Shown: positions 52,994-62,649, counted from the stretch's first letter. The stretch is DNA of 64,000 nucleotides from CADCUY01 sp964242735 (GCA_964242735.1 CAXTAK010000008.1:62001-126000); one strand, 5' to 3'. Program-made: numbers and translations. Notes: generated by a model not told the origin, from the letters alone.

Positions 52994-54049
52994 GTGAGGG
53001 TGCTCGTCACCGGTGCCAGCGGCCTGCTCGGCGCGTCGGTGGCCCGCGCTCTGCTCGCCCGCGGTGACGCGGTCACCACCTTCCAGCGCCGCCCCAGCGG
53101 GGTGGACGGCGCGCGCGACGTCCTCGGGTCGCTGGGGCCCGCCGACCCCCGCTGGTCCCCCGCCGGTTCGACGCCCTCGCCGCCGCCGCTGCAGGAGGCG
53201 GTCCGCGGCGCCGACGCCGTGGTGCACTGCGCCGCGAAGGTCACCTTCACCGGCGCGGAAGCCGGGTTCCGGGCGGTCAACGTCGAGGGCACCGCGGCGC
53301 TGCTCGCCGCCGCTCGCGCGGCCGGGGCCACGCGGTTCGTGCAGGTCTCCTCCCCCTCGGTGGCGCACACCGGAGCGGCCCTGGTCGGGGAGGGCGCCGG
53401 GCCGGCGTCCCCCAGCCGCGCCCGAGGCCCCTACGCGCGCACCAAGGCCGCCGGGGAGCTGCTGGCCCTGGCCGCCGACGCCCCCGGCTTCGCCGTGGTC
53501 GCGGTGCGCCCCCACCTGGTGTGGGGCCCGGGCGACACCCAGTTCGTCGGACGGGTCGTGGCCCGCGCCCGCGCCGGGCGCCTGGTGCTGGTCGGCGACG
53601 GCGCCGCGCTGATCGACAGCACCTACCTCGACGACGCGGTGACCGCGCTGGTCGCCGCGCTGGACGTCGCGCCCGAGCCCGAGGTGCACGGGCGCGCCTT
53701 CGTGGTCACCAGCGGGGAGCCGCGCACCGTGGGGGAGCTGTTCTCGCGGATCGCCGTGGCCGCCGGTGCCCCCCCACCGCACCGCCGGGTGCCGCTGCGC
53801 GCCGCCGTGGCGGCCGGGGCGCTGGCCGACGGGGTGTGGGCGCTGCTGCGCGCCGCCCCGGGGGTGCCGTCCACCGTCACCGACCAGGAGCCGCCGCTGA
53901 CCCGGTTCCTCGCCGAGCAGCTGGGCACCGCCCACTGGTTCGACCAGCGCGCCACCCGCGCCGCGCTGCACTGGGCACCGGAGGTGGGGCTCGACGAGGG
54001 GTTCGCCCGCCTCGCCGCCCACCACGGCGGGAGCGCGCCGGGCGCCTGA
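52994..54049 (+). CDS. oleD: OleD, NADPH-dependent 2-alkyl-3-ketoacid reductase
   Basis: 351 residues of the extended SDR family. Rossmann motif VTGASGLLGASVARAL, VVHCAAKVTFTG, catalytic Tyr/Lys in YARTKAAGE, and RPHLVWGPGDTQFVG. It reduces the OleA product to the 2-alkyl-3-hydroxyacid used by OleC. It starts at a GTG at 52994. The C-terminal third (SGEPRTVGELFSRIA, then LTRFLAEQLGTAHWFDQRAT) matches 3-beta-HSD-like enzymes. It is the last gene of the ole operon. Confidence 0.92.
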   Translation: MRVLVTGASGLLGASVARALLARGDAVTTFQRRPSGVDGARDVLGSLGPADPRWSPAGSTPSPPPLQEAVRGADAVVHCAAKVTFTGAEAGFRAVNVEGTAALLAAARAAGATRFVQVSSPSVAHTGAALVGEGAGPASPSRARGPYARTKAAGELLALAADAPGFAVVAVRPHLVWGPGDTQFVGRVVARARAGRLVLVGDGAALIDSTYLDDAVTALVAALDVAPEPEVHGRAFVVTSGEPRTVGELFSRIAVAAGAPPPHRRVPLRAAVAAGALADGVWALLRAAPGVPSTVTDQEPPLTRFLAEQLGTAHWFDQRATRAALHWAPEVGLDEGFARLAAHHGGSAPGA

Positions 54050-54209
54050 CCACGGGGCGCCCGACCACGGGCCTCTCGGACCAGGGCGCCCGCGGCAGGA
54101 CTACCACCGCCGCCGCCCGCGTTGACCCAGCGTTCGACAGCCCCCGCAGCGCCGTGCTCCACGGTGCTGCACGTCCGGTGCGCCGGCCCCGCCTGAGGAG
54201 AACACCCTG

Positions 54210-55013
54210 ATGTCCCGCCGCCCCACCCCCACCGCCGTCAGCGCGGTCGCCATCGGCCTCACCGCGCTGGTCGCGCTCACCGCCTGCGGCTCCGACACCG
54301 CCACCGCGCCGTCCACCGACAGCGGCGCGGCCACCGGCGGGGTGCTGCGCGTCGGCACCGAGGGCACGTACTCCCCGTTCACGTTCCACGACCCCGAGAC
54401 CAACGAGCTGACGGGGTACGACGTCGACGTCGTCACCGCCGTCGCGGAGGAGATGGGCAGGGAGGTGGAGTTCTCCGAGACCACCTTCGACGCGATCTTC
54501 GCGGGTCTGGAGGCCGAGCGGTACGACGTGGTGGCCAACCAGGTGTCCCTCACCGAGGAGCGGCAGGCCACCTACGACTTCTCGGCGCCGTACACCGTCT
54601 CCACGGGGGCGGTGGTGACACGGGCCGACGACACCGCGGTCACCTCCCTCGCCGACATCTCCGGGCTCACCTCCGCGCAGTCCGCGACCAGCAACTGGGC
54701 CGAGGTCGCCACCACCAACGGCGCCACCGTCGAGGCGGTGGAGGGCTTCACCCAGGCGGTCGCCCTGCTGGAGCAGGGCCGGGTCGACATCACCATCAAC
54801 GACGACCTGGCGGTGCTGAACTACCTGGAGACCACGGGCAGCACCACCGTGAAGGTCGCCGCGACCACCGACGACGTCACCGAGCAGGCCCTCGCCTTCC
54901 GCAAGGGCGACCCGCTCGCCGCCGAGGTGGACACCGCCCTGGAGGCGCTGCGGGCCGACGGGCGCCTCGCGGCGATCTCGCAGGAGTACTTCGGCGAGGA
55001 CGTCTCCGGCTGA
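54210..55013 (+). CDS. ABC importer solute-binding lipoprotein (polar amino acids)
   Basis: 267 residues with a lipoprotein signal ending LVALTACGSD (lipidated Cys26). The periplasmic-binding-protein family 3 core is complete: LRVGTEGTYSPFTFHDPETN, GYDVDVVTAVAEEMG, DAIFAGLEAERYDVVANQVS, TEERQATYDFSAPY, and AFRKGDPLAAEVDTALEAL. It delivers a polar amino acid or similar to the permease encoded next. The ATG follows AGGAG. Confidence 0.92.
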   Translation: MSRRPTPTAVSAVAIGLTALVALTACGSDTATAPSTDSGAATGGVLRVGTEGTYSPFTFHDPETNELTGYDVDVVTAVAEEMGREVEFSETTFDAIFAGLEAERYDVVANQVSLTEERQATYDFSAPYTVSTGAVVTRADDTAVTSLADISGLTSAQSATSNWAEVATTNGATVEAVEGFTQAVALLEQGRVDITINDDLAVLNYLETTGSTTVKVAATTDDVTEQALAFRKGDPLAAEVDTALEALRADGRLAAISQEYFGEDVSG

Positions 55014-55029
55014 GCCGGCGGGCGGAGGC

Positions 55030-55703
55030 GTGGTGGAGCAGGACGGGGGCCGCTGGCAGCTGGCGCTCGACTCCCTCGGGCCGCTGCTCGGCGGGCTGGT
55101 GCGCGGGACGATCCCGCTGACGGCGATCTCCTTCGTCCTCGGCCTGGCGCTGGCCGTGGTGGTGGCGCTGATGCGGCTGTCGTCGTCGCGCCTGCTGTCG
55201 GGGGCTGCGCGCGCCTACGTGTCGGTGATCCGCGGCACCCCGCTGCTGGTGCAGCTGTTCATCATCTTCTACGGCCTCCCCTCGCTGGGGGTGACGATCG
55301 ACCCGTGGCCCAGCGCGATCATCGCGTTCACCCTCAACGTGGGGGGGTACGCCTCGGAGGTGGTGCGCGCCTCGATCCTCGCCGTCCCCCGCGGGCAGTG
55401 GGAGGCGGCGGCCACCGTCGGGCTCGGCTACACCGCCGCGCTGCGCCGCATCGTGCTGCCCCAGGCGGCGCGGGTCGCCGTCCCGCCCCTGTCGAACACG
55501 CTGATCTCCCTCGTGAAGGACACCTCGCTCGCCTCGATCGTCCTCGTGACCGACCTGTTCCGGGTCGCTCAGCAGATCGCCGGGCCCACGTTCGAGTTCT
55601 TCGTCCTCTACACGGAGGCCGCGGCCATCTACTGGGTGGTGTGCCTGGTGCTGTCCGCGGTGCAGTCCCGCCTGGAGACCCGCTTCGACCGGTACGTGGC
55701 CTC

Positions 55704-55707
<4 letters not shown>
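55030..55707 (+). CDS. ABC importer permease (HisM/GlnP type)
   Basis: 225 residues with about five membrane segments. The family motifs are LVRGTIPLTAISFVLGLALA, VSVIRGTPLLVQLFIIFYGL and the EAA loop GQWEAAATVGLGYTAALRRI then LPQAARVAVPPLSNTLISLV. It starts at a GTG at 55030 (a GTG three bases later is equal) and overlaps the ATPase gene by 4 bases. Confidence 0.93.
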
Positions 55708-56486
<779 letters not shown>

Positions 56487-56498
56487 GGGTCCACCGGT

Positions 56499-56521
56499 GA
56501 GCCCCTGACCGCGGGGGGCTC
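56499..56521. terminator. Short hairpin after the ABC operon
   Basis: GAGCCCC at 56499-56505 pairs with GGGGCTC at 56515-56521 around a 9-base loop, 13 bp after the ATPase stop. It is a plausible transcript end, without a U-tract. Confidence 0.5.
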
Positions 56522-56580
56522 CTGCCCGCTGCGGGCCGCCGGTGTTGCCCGAGCGGCGGCGCGGTGCCACGCTGGCGCCC

Positions 56581-56757
56581 GTGCTGGTGCGCTCGCGGTC
56601 CGACAGGGTCATCGCCGGCGTGTGCGCCGGCCTCGCGCACCGCTTCGGGTGGCGTCCGTTCACGGTGCGGGCGCTGTTCGTGGTCTCCCTCGTCCTGCCC
56701 GGCACGCAGGTCCTCGTCTACCTGGTGCTCTGGGCTCTCATCCCCTCCGAGCGCTGA
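56581..56757 (+). CDS. PspC-domain membrane protein
   Basis: About 58 residues from the GTG at 56581 (VLVRSRSDRVIAGVCAGLAH); another GTG at 56542 gives 71. The PspC core is complete: RSRSDRVIAGVCAGLAHRFG, TVRALFVVSLVLPGTQVLVY and a final LVLWALIPSER. One membrane hairpin or two short helices are expected. Its 3' end overlaps that of the convergent FUSC gene by 20 bases. A stress-related envelope role is suggested by the family only. Confidence 0.82.
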   Translation: MLVRSRSDRVIAGVCAGLAHRFGWRPFTVRALFVVSLVLPGTQVLVYLVLWALIPSER

Positions 56758-57988
56758 CCCGCCGGACCCCGCGTCGGGGGCCGCGCCGTGCGGGCCCGCG
56801 AGAGCGGTCGAGGTGGCGCAGGCGCTGGTCGAGGTCCAGCTCGGTGAGCAGGCGGCGGACGGTGGCGAGCAGCGTCACGTTCAGCTCCGTGAACTCCGGG
56901 TCGTCGATGAGCACCAGGTCGATCAGCCGGGCCTGCGCCTCGAGCATCCCGTCCAGGGCCTCGCGCAGCTGCTCGCGCTCGGACTGGCGCACGGTGGTCA
57001 GCGCCTCGGCGTCGACGAGGCGCCCGAAGGCCCGCATCCCCGCGCCCAGCTCGTGCAGCACCAGCGACGTCGCGGCGCGGATGTCGGGCCCGAGGTCCTC
57101 GTCCGTCCAGGCCCTGGCGCCGGCGGCGTCGACGAAGGACCGGAACATGCTGCGCACCGCGACCGCGGAGTGCTCCAGGGCCTCCATGCCCTGGCGCAGC
57201 CCCGGCCCGGTGTCGGGGGAACCCAGCGCCCGCAGGTTCAACCGGCGCCCCTCCTCCGCGCGCAGCAGGGCGCTGCCAGCGGCGGGCACGTCGTGCACGA
57301 GCATCCGCGCCTCGCCGAGCCACGCGGCGGCGCGGCGCGCGTACTGCGCGGTGCCCGCGCTGCCCGGTGCCAGCTCCGCGACGTCGACCCCTGCGCCGTC
57401 GAGCAGGTCCGCCACCCGCTCGGCCAGTCGCCGCAGCGCCACCCCGGCGTCGTCCGCGGCGATGCGCGGGGGCAGCAGCAGCGTGGAGACCACGCCCACG
57501 ACCGCCCCGACGAGGGTCTCCCCGACGCGCTGACCCGCAGCGGCCTCGGCGCCGTAGGACCCCACCCCGAGGACGAGCATCGCGCTGATCGGCACCTCGA
57601 TGAGGTTCGCGCCCAGGCGCAGAGCCTGCCCGACGAGGATCGAGGAGGCGATCGCCAACCCGAGGCTCCACCAGGTCAGGTCCGGCACCACGGCGGAGTA
57701 GGCGACCGCGACCAGCACCCCCGCCACCACGCTGACGACCCGGTCGAGCCCGCTGACCAGCAGGCTGATCGGGGTCAGCTGCACCACGAGCAGCGCCGTC
57801 AGGGGCGCCAGCAGCGGGATGCTGCCGGGGAAGACCGCCAGGGCGACCTCCCAGGCCGCGACAGCGGCGCCGGTCAGCCGCACGGCGAGCGCCACCGCGC
57901 CCACGCCCCCGGTGCGGAAGCGCGCCACCGGTGCCGCGAGCACGCGCCGACCCCACCCCCGCAGCGCCACGGAGGTCATTCTGCTCAC
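56738..57988 (-). CDS. FUSC/aromatic-acid-exporter-like membrane protein
   Basis: 416 residues: an N-terminal half with about six membrane segments (LAVRLTGAAVAAWEVALAVF, LLAPLTALLVVQLTPISLLV, GLDRVVSVVAGVLVAVAYSA, ISAMLVLGVG), then a cytoplasmic helical half (RRLAERVADLLDGAGVDVAE ... SEREQLREALDGMLEAQARL). This is the FUSC/ArAE architecture, linked with efflux, but the substrate is unknown. It starts 9 bp after the HelR-like gene, so the two are probably cotranscribed. Confidence 0.82.
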   Translation of the reverse strand: MSRMTSVALRGWGRRVLAAPVARFRTGGVGAVALAVRLTGAAVAAWEVALAVFPGSIPLLAPLTALLVVQLTPISLLVSGLDRVVSVVAGVLVAVAYSAVVPDLTWWSLGLAIASSILVGQALRLGANLIEVPISAMLVLGVGSYGAEAAAGQRVGETLVGAVVGVVSTLLLPPRIAADDAGVALRRLAERVADLLDGAGVDVAELAPGSAGTAQYARRAAAWLGEARMLVHDVPAAGSALLRAEEGRRLNLRALGSPDTGPGLRQGMEALEHSAVAVRSMFRSFVDAAGARAWTDEDLGPDIRAATSLVLHELGAGMRAFGRLVDAEALTTVRQSEREQLREALDGMLEAQARLIDLVLIDDPEFTELNVTLLATVRRLLTELDLDQRLRHLDRSRGPARRGPRRGVRRVSARRG

Positions 57989-57997
57989 CGGGAGCGC

Positions 57998-60454
57998 TCA
58001 GCCGGCCCGCTCGCCCAGGTGCGCCAGGCCCGGCGGCAGCTCCTCGCAGGAGAGCACCACCAGGCGCTGCGTGGGGCGGGTCAGGGCCACGTACAGGTCG
58101 TTGGGCCCGCGCACCGACGCGGCGAGGACCGCGGCGGGCTCCAGCAGCACCACCTCGTCGAACTCCAGGCCCTTCACGCCCGCGACGCCCGCGACGCTCA
58201 CCACCGGGTCGGGGCCGGTGACCGCCTCCGCGAGCACGCTGCCGGCCGCGGAAGCGCGCAGCGCGGGCAGCAGCGCGTCGGGGCCCACGACCGCCAGGCG
58301 CCCGGCGCCCAGGCGCGCCACGGCCGCGGCGACCTCGGCCAGGACGGCGGCGGTCCACGCCGGTGAGCCGGCGGGGGCGGGCAGCGGACGGGCCACCGGG
58401 GGCTCGTCGGCGTCGCGCACAGAGCTGGGCACGGGGGCGTCGACGCCGGCGGCGGCCAGCACCGCGCCAGCGAGCTCCATGACCTGGCGCGGGGTGCGGT
58501 AGTTCACGGACAGGTGCGCCAGGTGCCAGGGGCGGTGCAGGTCGAGGCCGGCGGCGGTGGTGCCCGCGAGCACCGGGGCCAGCGCGCCCAGCCACCCGCC
58601 CGCCCCCGCGGCGCCGGCGGCGCTGGAGGTCTGCGCCAGGTCGCCGACCACGGTCATCGACCGCGACGGGCAGCGTCGCGCCAGGACCCGCCACGCCATC
58701 GCCGACAGCTCCTGCGCCTCGTCGACCACGACGTGCCCGTACGTCCACGACCGGTCCAGCGCCGCCCGCTCCGCGACGGTGCCCGACGCCCCCGCGACGT
58801 CCCACCGGTCGGCGAGGTCCTCGGCGCTGTACATCCCCGCTGCGGTCTCAGCCTCTTCGGAGGAGGACTGCGCCAGCACCTGCGCGGCGTAGGAGATCCG
58901 ACCCTCGCGCTCGGCGCGGCGCGCCGCCTCGCGGTCCTGCGCGCGGTCACCGCGGCGCACCGGGTCGCCGATCAGCTCGGCCAGCTCGTCGAGCAGCGGC
59001 ACGTCACCGACGGTCAGCGGCGCCCCCGCGGGGCGGGCCAGGGCTGTCAGCTCCTGCTCGCTCCACCGGCGTCCCGACGTCGCCGACGACCCCGAAGACA
59101 CTGCCCGGGCGGCGGCGAGCAGCCGGTCGGGGCGGGCCCACAGGTCGGTGAGCACCGCCACCGGGTCCAGGGGCATCCACAGCAGGTTCACCTCGCGGCG
59201 CACGTCGGGGCTCTCGCGCAGCTCCTGCTCGAGGTCGGCGCGGGTCTCGGCGTCGAGGTCGTCACGGCGGACGCCCTGCGCCGCGGCGAGCTGGCGCACC
59301 AGCTCGGTGAGGATCCGGCGCACGAACGTGGTGCGGGCGGTGTTGTGGGGGCCGCGGGTCGCGCGGGCGGCGTCGCGGGCCGCCGCGACCGCCGACGGGC
59401 GCAGCACCACGCTGCGCCCTCGCGCGCCCACCCCCTCCAGGGGCACGCGCACCGGCGCGGCGGGCAGCCTCTGGCGCAGGCGGACGGCCGCGGCCAGCAG
59501 GTCGGCCATCGCCACGTCGCCCTTCACCCGGGCGGCGGTGTCGTCGTCCTCACCCGTGGCGCGCACCCCGGGGTGCAGCCCGCCGAGGGTCGACATGACC
59601 ACCCCGGTCTCCCCCAGGGAGGGCAGGACCTGGTCGATGTAGCGCAGGAACGCCGCGTTGGGGCCGACGATGAGCACCCCGGAGCGGGCGATGCGGTCGC
59701 GGTGCGCGTAGAGCAGGTACGCCGCGCGGTGCAGGGCGACGGCGGTCTTGCCGGTGCCGGGGCCGCCCTGGACGACGAGGACCTGGGCGAGCGGGGCGCG
59801 CACCACCTCGTCCTGCTCGGCCTGCAGGGTCGCGACGATGTCGCGCATCTGGCCGGTGCGGGCAGCGGTCACCGCGGCCATCAGCGCCCCGCCCCCGGCG
59901 ACGACCACCCCGTCGCCCAGCGGCGCGTCGGTCAGCACGTCGTCCTCCAGGGCGGTGACGGTGCGCCCGTGCAGGCTGATGTGGCGCCGGCGCACCACCG
60001 GGCCGGGGTCGGCGGCGGTCGCGCGGTAGAACGGCTCGACCACGGGGGCGCGCCAGTCGGTGAGCAGGGTGGTCTGGTCCTCCGCCGACAGGCCGGTGCG
60101 CCCGACGTAGATCGTGGCGGCAGCGCCGCCGCCGTCCCCACCGCTGTCGCCACCGGCGCTCCAGGTGACGGTGTCCATCCGCCCGAAGACCAGCCGGTCC
60201 TCCACCGAGCGCAGCTGCACCGCCCGGTCCTCGTAGAGGGTGGCGAAGGCGTCCCGCTCGGTGCGGGCCGCGGGCGTGCCGCCGCCACCGGCGCGCCGCA
60301 CCTCCGCGAGTCGCTCACCGGTCTCGGTGCGCAGCACGTCGAGGCGGGCGTACGCCACGTCGACCCGGGCCTGCTCGGCGGCGACCTCGCGGGCGAGCCC
60401 GTCGGGCCGCTCGGCCGAGGACGCGGTCCGGGTCCCGTCGTCGCTGCTGGTCAC
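57998..60454 (-). CDS. helR: HelD/HelR-type RNA polymerase-associated UvrD-like helicase
   Basis: About 818 residues from the GTG at 60454, with GGGAGGG upstream. A predicted N-terminal coiled coil (REVAAEQARVDVAYARLDVL) matches the arm that enters the RNA polymerase secondary channel. Then come DWRAPVVEPFYRAT, the Walker A QGGPGTGKTAVALHRAAYLL, VLIVGPNAAFLRYIDQVLPS, Walker B VVVDEAQELSAMAWRVLARR and the C-terminal VYVALTRPTQRL-like NDLYVALTRPTQRLVVLSCE. This family recycles stalled RNA polymerase, and HelR members of actinobacteria give rifampicin tolerance; which subtype this is cannot be decided. Confidence 0.88.
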   Translation of the reverse strand: MTSSDDGTRTASSAERPDGLAREVAAEQARVDVAYARLDVLRTETGERLAEVRRAGGGGTPAARTERDAFATLYEDRAVQLRSVEDRLVFGRMDTVTWSAGGDSGGDGGGAAATIYVGRTGLSAEDQTTLLTDWRAPVVEPFYRATAADPGPVVRRRHISLHGRTVTALEDDVLTDAPLGDGVVVAGGGALMAAVTAARTGQMRDIVATLQAEQDEVVRAPLAQVLVVQGGPGTGKTAVALHRAAYLLYAHRDRIARSGVLIVGPNAAFLRYIDQVLPSLGETGVVMSTLGGLHPGVRATGEDDDTAARVKGDVAMADLLAAAVRLRQRLPAAPVRVPLEGVGARGRSVVLRPSAVAAARDAARATRGPHNTARTTFVRRILTELVRQLAAAQGVRRDDLDAETRADLEQELRESPDVRREVNLLWMPLDPVAVLTDLWARPDRLLAAARAVSSGSSATSGRRWSEQELTALARPAGAPLTVGDVPLLDELAELIGDPVRRGDRAQDREAARRAEREGRISYAAQVLAQSSSEEAETAAGMYSAEDLADRWDVAGASGTVAERAALDRSWTYGHVVVDEAQELSAMAWRVLARRCPSRSMTVVGDLAQTSSAAGAAGAGGWLGALAPVLAGTTAAGLDLHRPWHLAHLSVNYRTPRQVMELAGAVLAAAGVDAPVPSSVRDADEPPVARPLPAPAGSPAWTAAVLAEVAAAVARLGAGRLAVVGPDALLPALRASAAGSVLAEAVTGPDPVVSVAGVAGVKGLEFDEVVLLEPAAVLAASVRGPNDLYVALTRPTQRLVVLSCEELPPGLAHLGERAG

Positions 60455-60610
60455 CGAAGCCCTCCCACCGCCCGCGCACCTCGCGGCCGGCAGGACAGCC
60501 TGCCACCTGCGCTGGCGTTCCCTCTCCACCGAGGCGCTGTGCGTCGTCCACCGGAGGCGGCGGGGAGTGTCATCCCGTGACTTCCGTCAGACCGGCACCG
60601 ACCAACGACG

Positions 60611-60749
60611 CAACACAGCTGCACCATGAAGATCTGATCCGTGATCGACAGCACGGCCGGCGCATCGGGCTCGGCCGTGTGTCTCACGTCGTAGGAAGTG
60701 GGACGGCCCCCACGGCAAGACCGGCCACAACGCAGCTCCGCCACGAAGA
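60611..60749 (+). repeat. Imperfect 22-bp direct repeat upstream of the recombinase
   Basis: The sequence at 60611-60632 (CAACACAGCTGCACCATGAA...) recurs at 60728-60749 (CAACGCAGCTCCGCCACGAA...) with five differences, 117 bp apart. Placed directly before a serine recombinase gene, it may belong to its recombination site. Confidence 0.55.
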
Positions 60750-60784
60750 GCGTCCCAGAAGCCATCCCCACAACGCCGTCCCAC
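60698..60784. repeat. 10-bp inverted repeat before the recombinase
   Basis: GTGGGACGGC at 60698-60707 is matched by GCCGTCCCAC at 60775-60784. The arms flank the second copy of the direct repeat. A recombinase binding role is inferred only from position. Confidence 0.5.
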
Positions 60785-60790
60785 GACAGC

Positions 60791-60814
60791 CGTACGGAGG
60801 CGACCTCCGGTACG
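60791..60814. repeat. Compact inverted repeat at the recombinase start
   Basis: CGTACGGAGG at 60791-60800 and CCTCCGGTACG at 60804-60814 form an inverted repeat with a three-base centre and one bulged base. It lies 9 bp before the GTG start of the recombinase gene, where it could serve as an operator. Confidence 0.5.
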
Positions 60815-60822
60815 TTCAGCTG

Positions 60823-61434
60823 GTGGAGCTGGGGTACGCGCGGGTCTCGACCACCAAGCAGGACCTCGACCGCCAGGTCGACGCCCTCCACCAGGTGGGC
60901 ATCACCCCCGACCGGGTCTACCTGGACAAGAAGTCCGGGACCACCACCGACCGCCCCGGTCTCACCGCGGCCCTGGACTACGCGCGGGCCGGCGACGTGA
61001 TCGTGGTGCACACCCTGGACCGGCTCGGGCGCACCGTGCGCGACACCCTGAACCTGATCCACGACCTCGCCGAGCGCGGGGTGGGCGTGCGGAACCTCGC
61101 TGACCCCATCAAGGTCGACTCCTCCAACCCGGGCGACCCCATGGCCCAGCTCGCCGTGGTCCTGCTGGCCCTGTTCGCGCAGATGGAACGCACCTACACC
61201 GTGGAGCGGGCCGCCCACGCCCGCGCCGTCGCCACCGCCAAGGGCCGGCGGGTCGGGCGGCCCTCGGTGGTGGACCCCGACAAGCTCGCCTGGGCGGTGC
61301 ACCTGCGCGACGCCGGGGACACGATCGCCCAGATCACCACCAAGACCGGGATCACCCGCACCACCCTGTACCGCCACCTCCCACCGAGACCCGCCGAGCA
61401 GGTCACCGAGGCCCCAGCCCCCGCAGATCGGTAG
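60823..61434 (+). CDS. Serine recombinase (resolvase/invertase family)
   Basis: About 203 residues from the GTG at 60823. Catalytic Ser9 in GYARVSTTKQDLDRQ, then YLDKKSGTTTDRPGLTAAL, GDVIVVHTLDRLGRTVRDTL and the E-helix region LFAQMERTYTVERAAHARAV, with the C-terminal HTH GRPSVVDPDKLAWAVHLRDA and TRTTLYRHL. It cuts and joins DNA at paired sites. The open frame upstream to 60577 crosses repeated sequence and has no family similarity. The next two genes look foreign in codon use, so it may have mobilised them. Confidence 0.92.
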   Translation: MELGYARVSTTKQDLDRQVDALHQVGITPDRVYLDKKSGTTTDRPGLTAALDYARAGDVIVVHTLDRLGRTVRDTLNLIHDLAERGVGVRNLADPIKVDSSNPGDPMAQLAVVLLALFAQMERTYTVERAAHARAVATAKGRRVGRPSVVDPDKLAWAVHLRDAGDTIAQITTKTGITRTTLYRHLPPRPAEQVTEAPAPADR

Positions 61435-61686
61435 CTCGTGGCGAGCACCGCGGGGATGGTCGAGCTCAACCAGGACCGAGGACACGGGGCTCACGGGCGC
61501 GAGGAGCAAGCGGGGGCCCTCAGCATGCGACCGGGCGTGTAACCGTGATCACCACTGGTCCGCGGAGGTGAGTGCTACCTGCGTCGCTGAGTTCACGCCG
61601 CGGCCCCGGCTTAGACTCCCGGCGACTGCCGCTGAGGAGCCAGCGACTGGTCGTGGAGTCAGCCTGCTTCTGGCGATGGAGGGTGG
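61435..61686. promoter_or_regulatory. Intergenic stretch before the ATPase gene, with possible -10 element
   Basis: About 250 bp without a gene. TAGACT at about 61612 fits the actinobacterial -10 pattern, about 75 bp ahead of the ATPase start; the -35 is weak. GGAGGG lies just before the ATG. Confidence 0.35.
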
Positions 61687-62649
61687 ATGGCGCGATCAGA
61701 CCTGGTCGTCGACCTCGTTGACGCGCAGCGACGGGGCGACAGCACCCGGTTCCGCGTGCTCGTCGAGGCGATCATCGCTGAGGAGCGCAGTAACCAGCAC
61801 CACCTCGTCGCTGACCGGCTCTCTGAGCTGATCACGACAGCGGGATCCAGCGAGCTGATGGCGCGCGACGACACCGCCCGGCCGATGGCTGACCTACTTC
61901 ACGAGATCGTCCCCCGCCGGCGCCTGGCTGATCTGCAGCTTGGCGAGGGCGTCGCCGCAGCGGCCGCAGAAGTCATCGAAGAGCATCGGCGCTCTGAGCT
62001 GCTGCGCAGCCACGGTATCGAGCCGCGCAGCAGGGTCCTTCTCGAAGGGCCTCCTGGCAATGGCAAGACGAGCCTGGCTGAGGCGATCGCTGCCGAGTCG
62101 ATGCTGCCGTTCTACCTCGTGCGCTACGAGGGCATCGTGTCCAGCTTCCTCGGCGAGACCGCTGGCCGCCTCGATCACGTGTTCGAGTTTGCGCGCACCC
62201 GTCGGTGCGTGCTGTTCTTCGATGAGTTCGACACCATCGCGAAGGAACGCGCCGACACCCACGAGACTGGAGAGATCAAGCGCGTCGTCTCCACGCTGCT
62301 CCTGCAGATCGACCGGTTGCCCTCCCATGTCATCGTGATCTGCGCGACCAACCACGCCGAGCTGCTCGACCGCGCCGCCTGGCGCCGCTTCCAGGTGCGC
62401 TTGGCTCTCACACCACCCTCGCGGGCCCAGGCCACCCAGTTCCTAGAGACGCTCAGTGGCCGGCTGGGGGGCAAGCTGGGGCTGGCCCCGCGCACGCTGG
62501 CTGACCGGTTGCAAGGGGTCAGCTACGCCGAACTGGAGCAGTTCGCGCAAGACGTCCGGCGACGCTATGTGCTGGGCCTGCCCGACGCCCGGCTCGACGA
62601 GATCGTGCGCAGCCGCTTGGAGCAGTGGCGCAACCAGTCGCACCGATGA
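61687..62649 (+). CDS. ietA: AAA+ ATPase, IetA-like
   Basis: 320 residues. A helical N-terminus (about 1-80) precedes the AAA+ core: Walker A GPPGNGKT (121-128), the pore-like segment LVRYEGIVSSFLGETAGRLD, Walker B VLFFDEFD (about 175-182), sensor 1 CATN (Asn222) and arginine-finger candidates Arg233/Arg234 (AAWRRF). The lid follows (SRAQATQFLETLSGRL, SYAELEQFAQDVRRR). Its stop overlaps the protease ATG (ATGA), so the two are translationally coupled. An AAA+ ATPase paired with an S8 protease is the IetAS arrangement. Third codon positions hold more A/T than in the core genes, suggesting transfer. Confidence 0.9.
   Translation: MARSDLVVDLVDAQRRGDSTRFRVLVEAIIAEERSNQHHLVADRLSELITTAGSSELMARDDTARPMADLLHEIVPRRRLADLQLGEGVAAAAAEVIEEHRRSELLRSHGIEPRSRVLLEGPPGNGKTSLAEAIAAESMLPFYLVRYEGIVSSFLGETAGRLDHVFEFARTRRCVLFFDEFDTIAKERADTHETGEIKRVVSTLLLQIDRLPSHVIVICATNHAELLDRAAWRRFQVRLALTPPSRAQATQFLETLSGRLGGKLGLAPRTLADRLQGVSYAELEQFAQDVRRRYVLGLPDARLDEIVRSRLEQWRNQSHR

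Noticed and set aside
49741..53370. Open frame of 1209 codons on the minus strand
   Set aside because: It is antisense to oleA, oleBC and oleD, whose plus-strand products carry all family motifs. At this GC content antisense frames stay open by base composition; the translation is Gly/Arg/Ala/Pro repeats without domains.
60577..60822. Longer recombinase start at 60577
   Set aside because: The added 82 residues cross direct and inverted repeats and are absent from serine recombinases, which start just before GYARVST.
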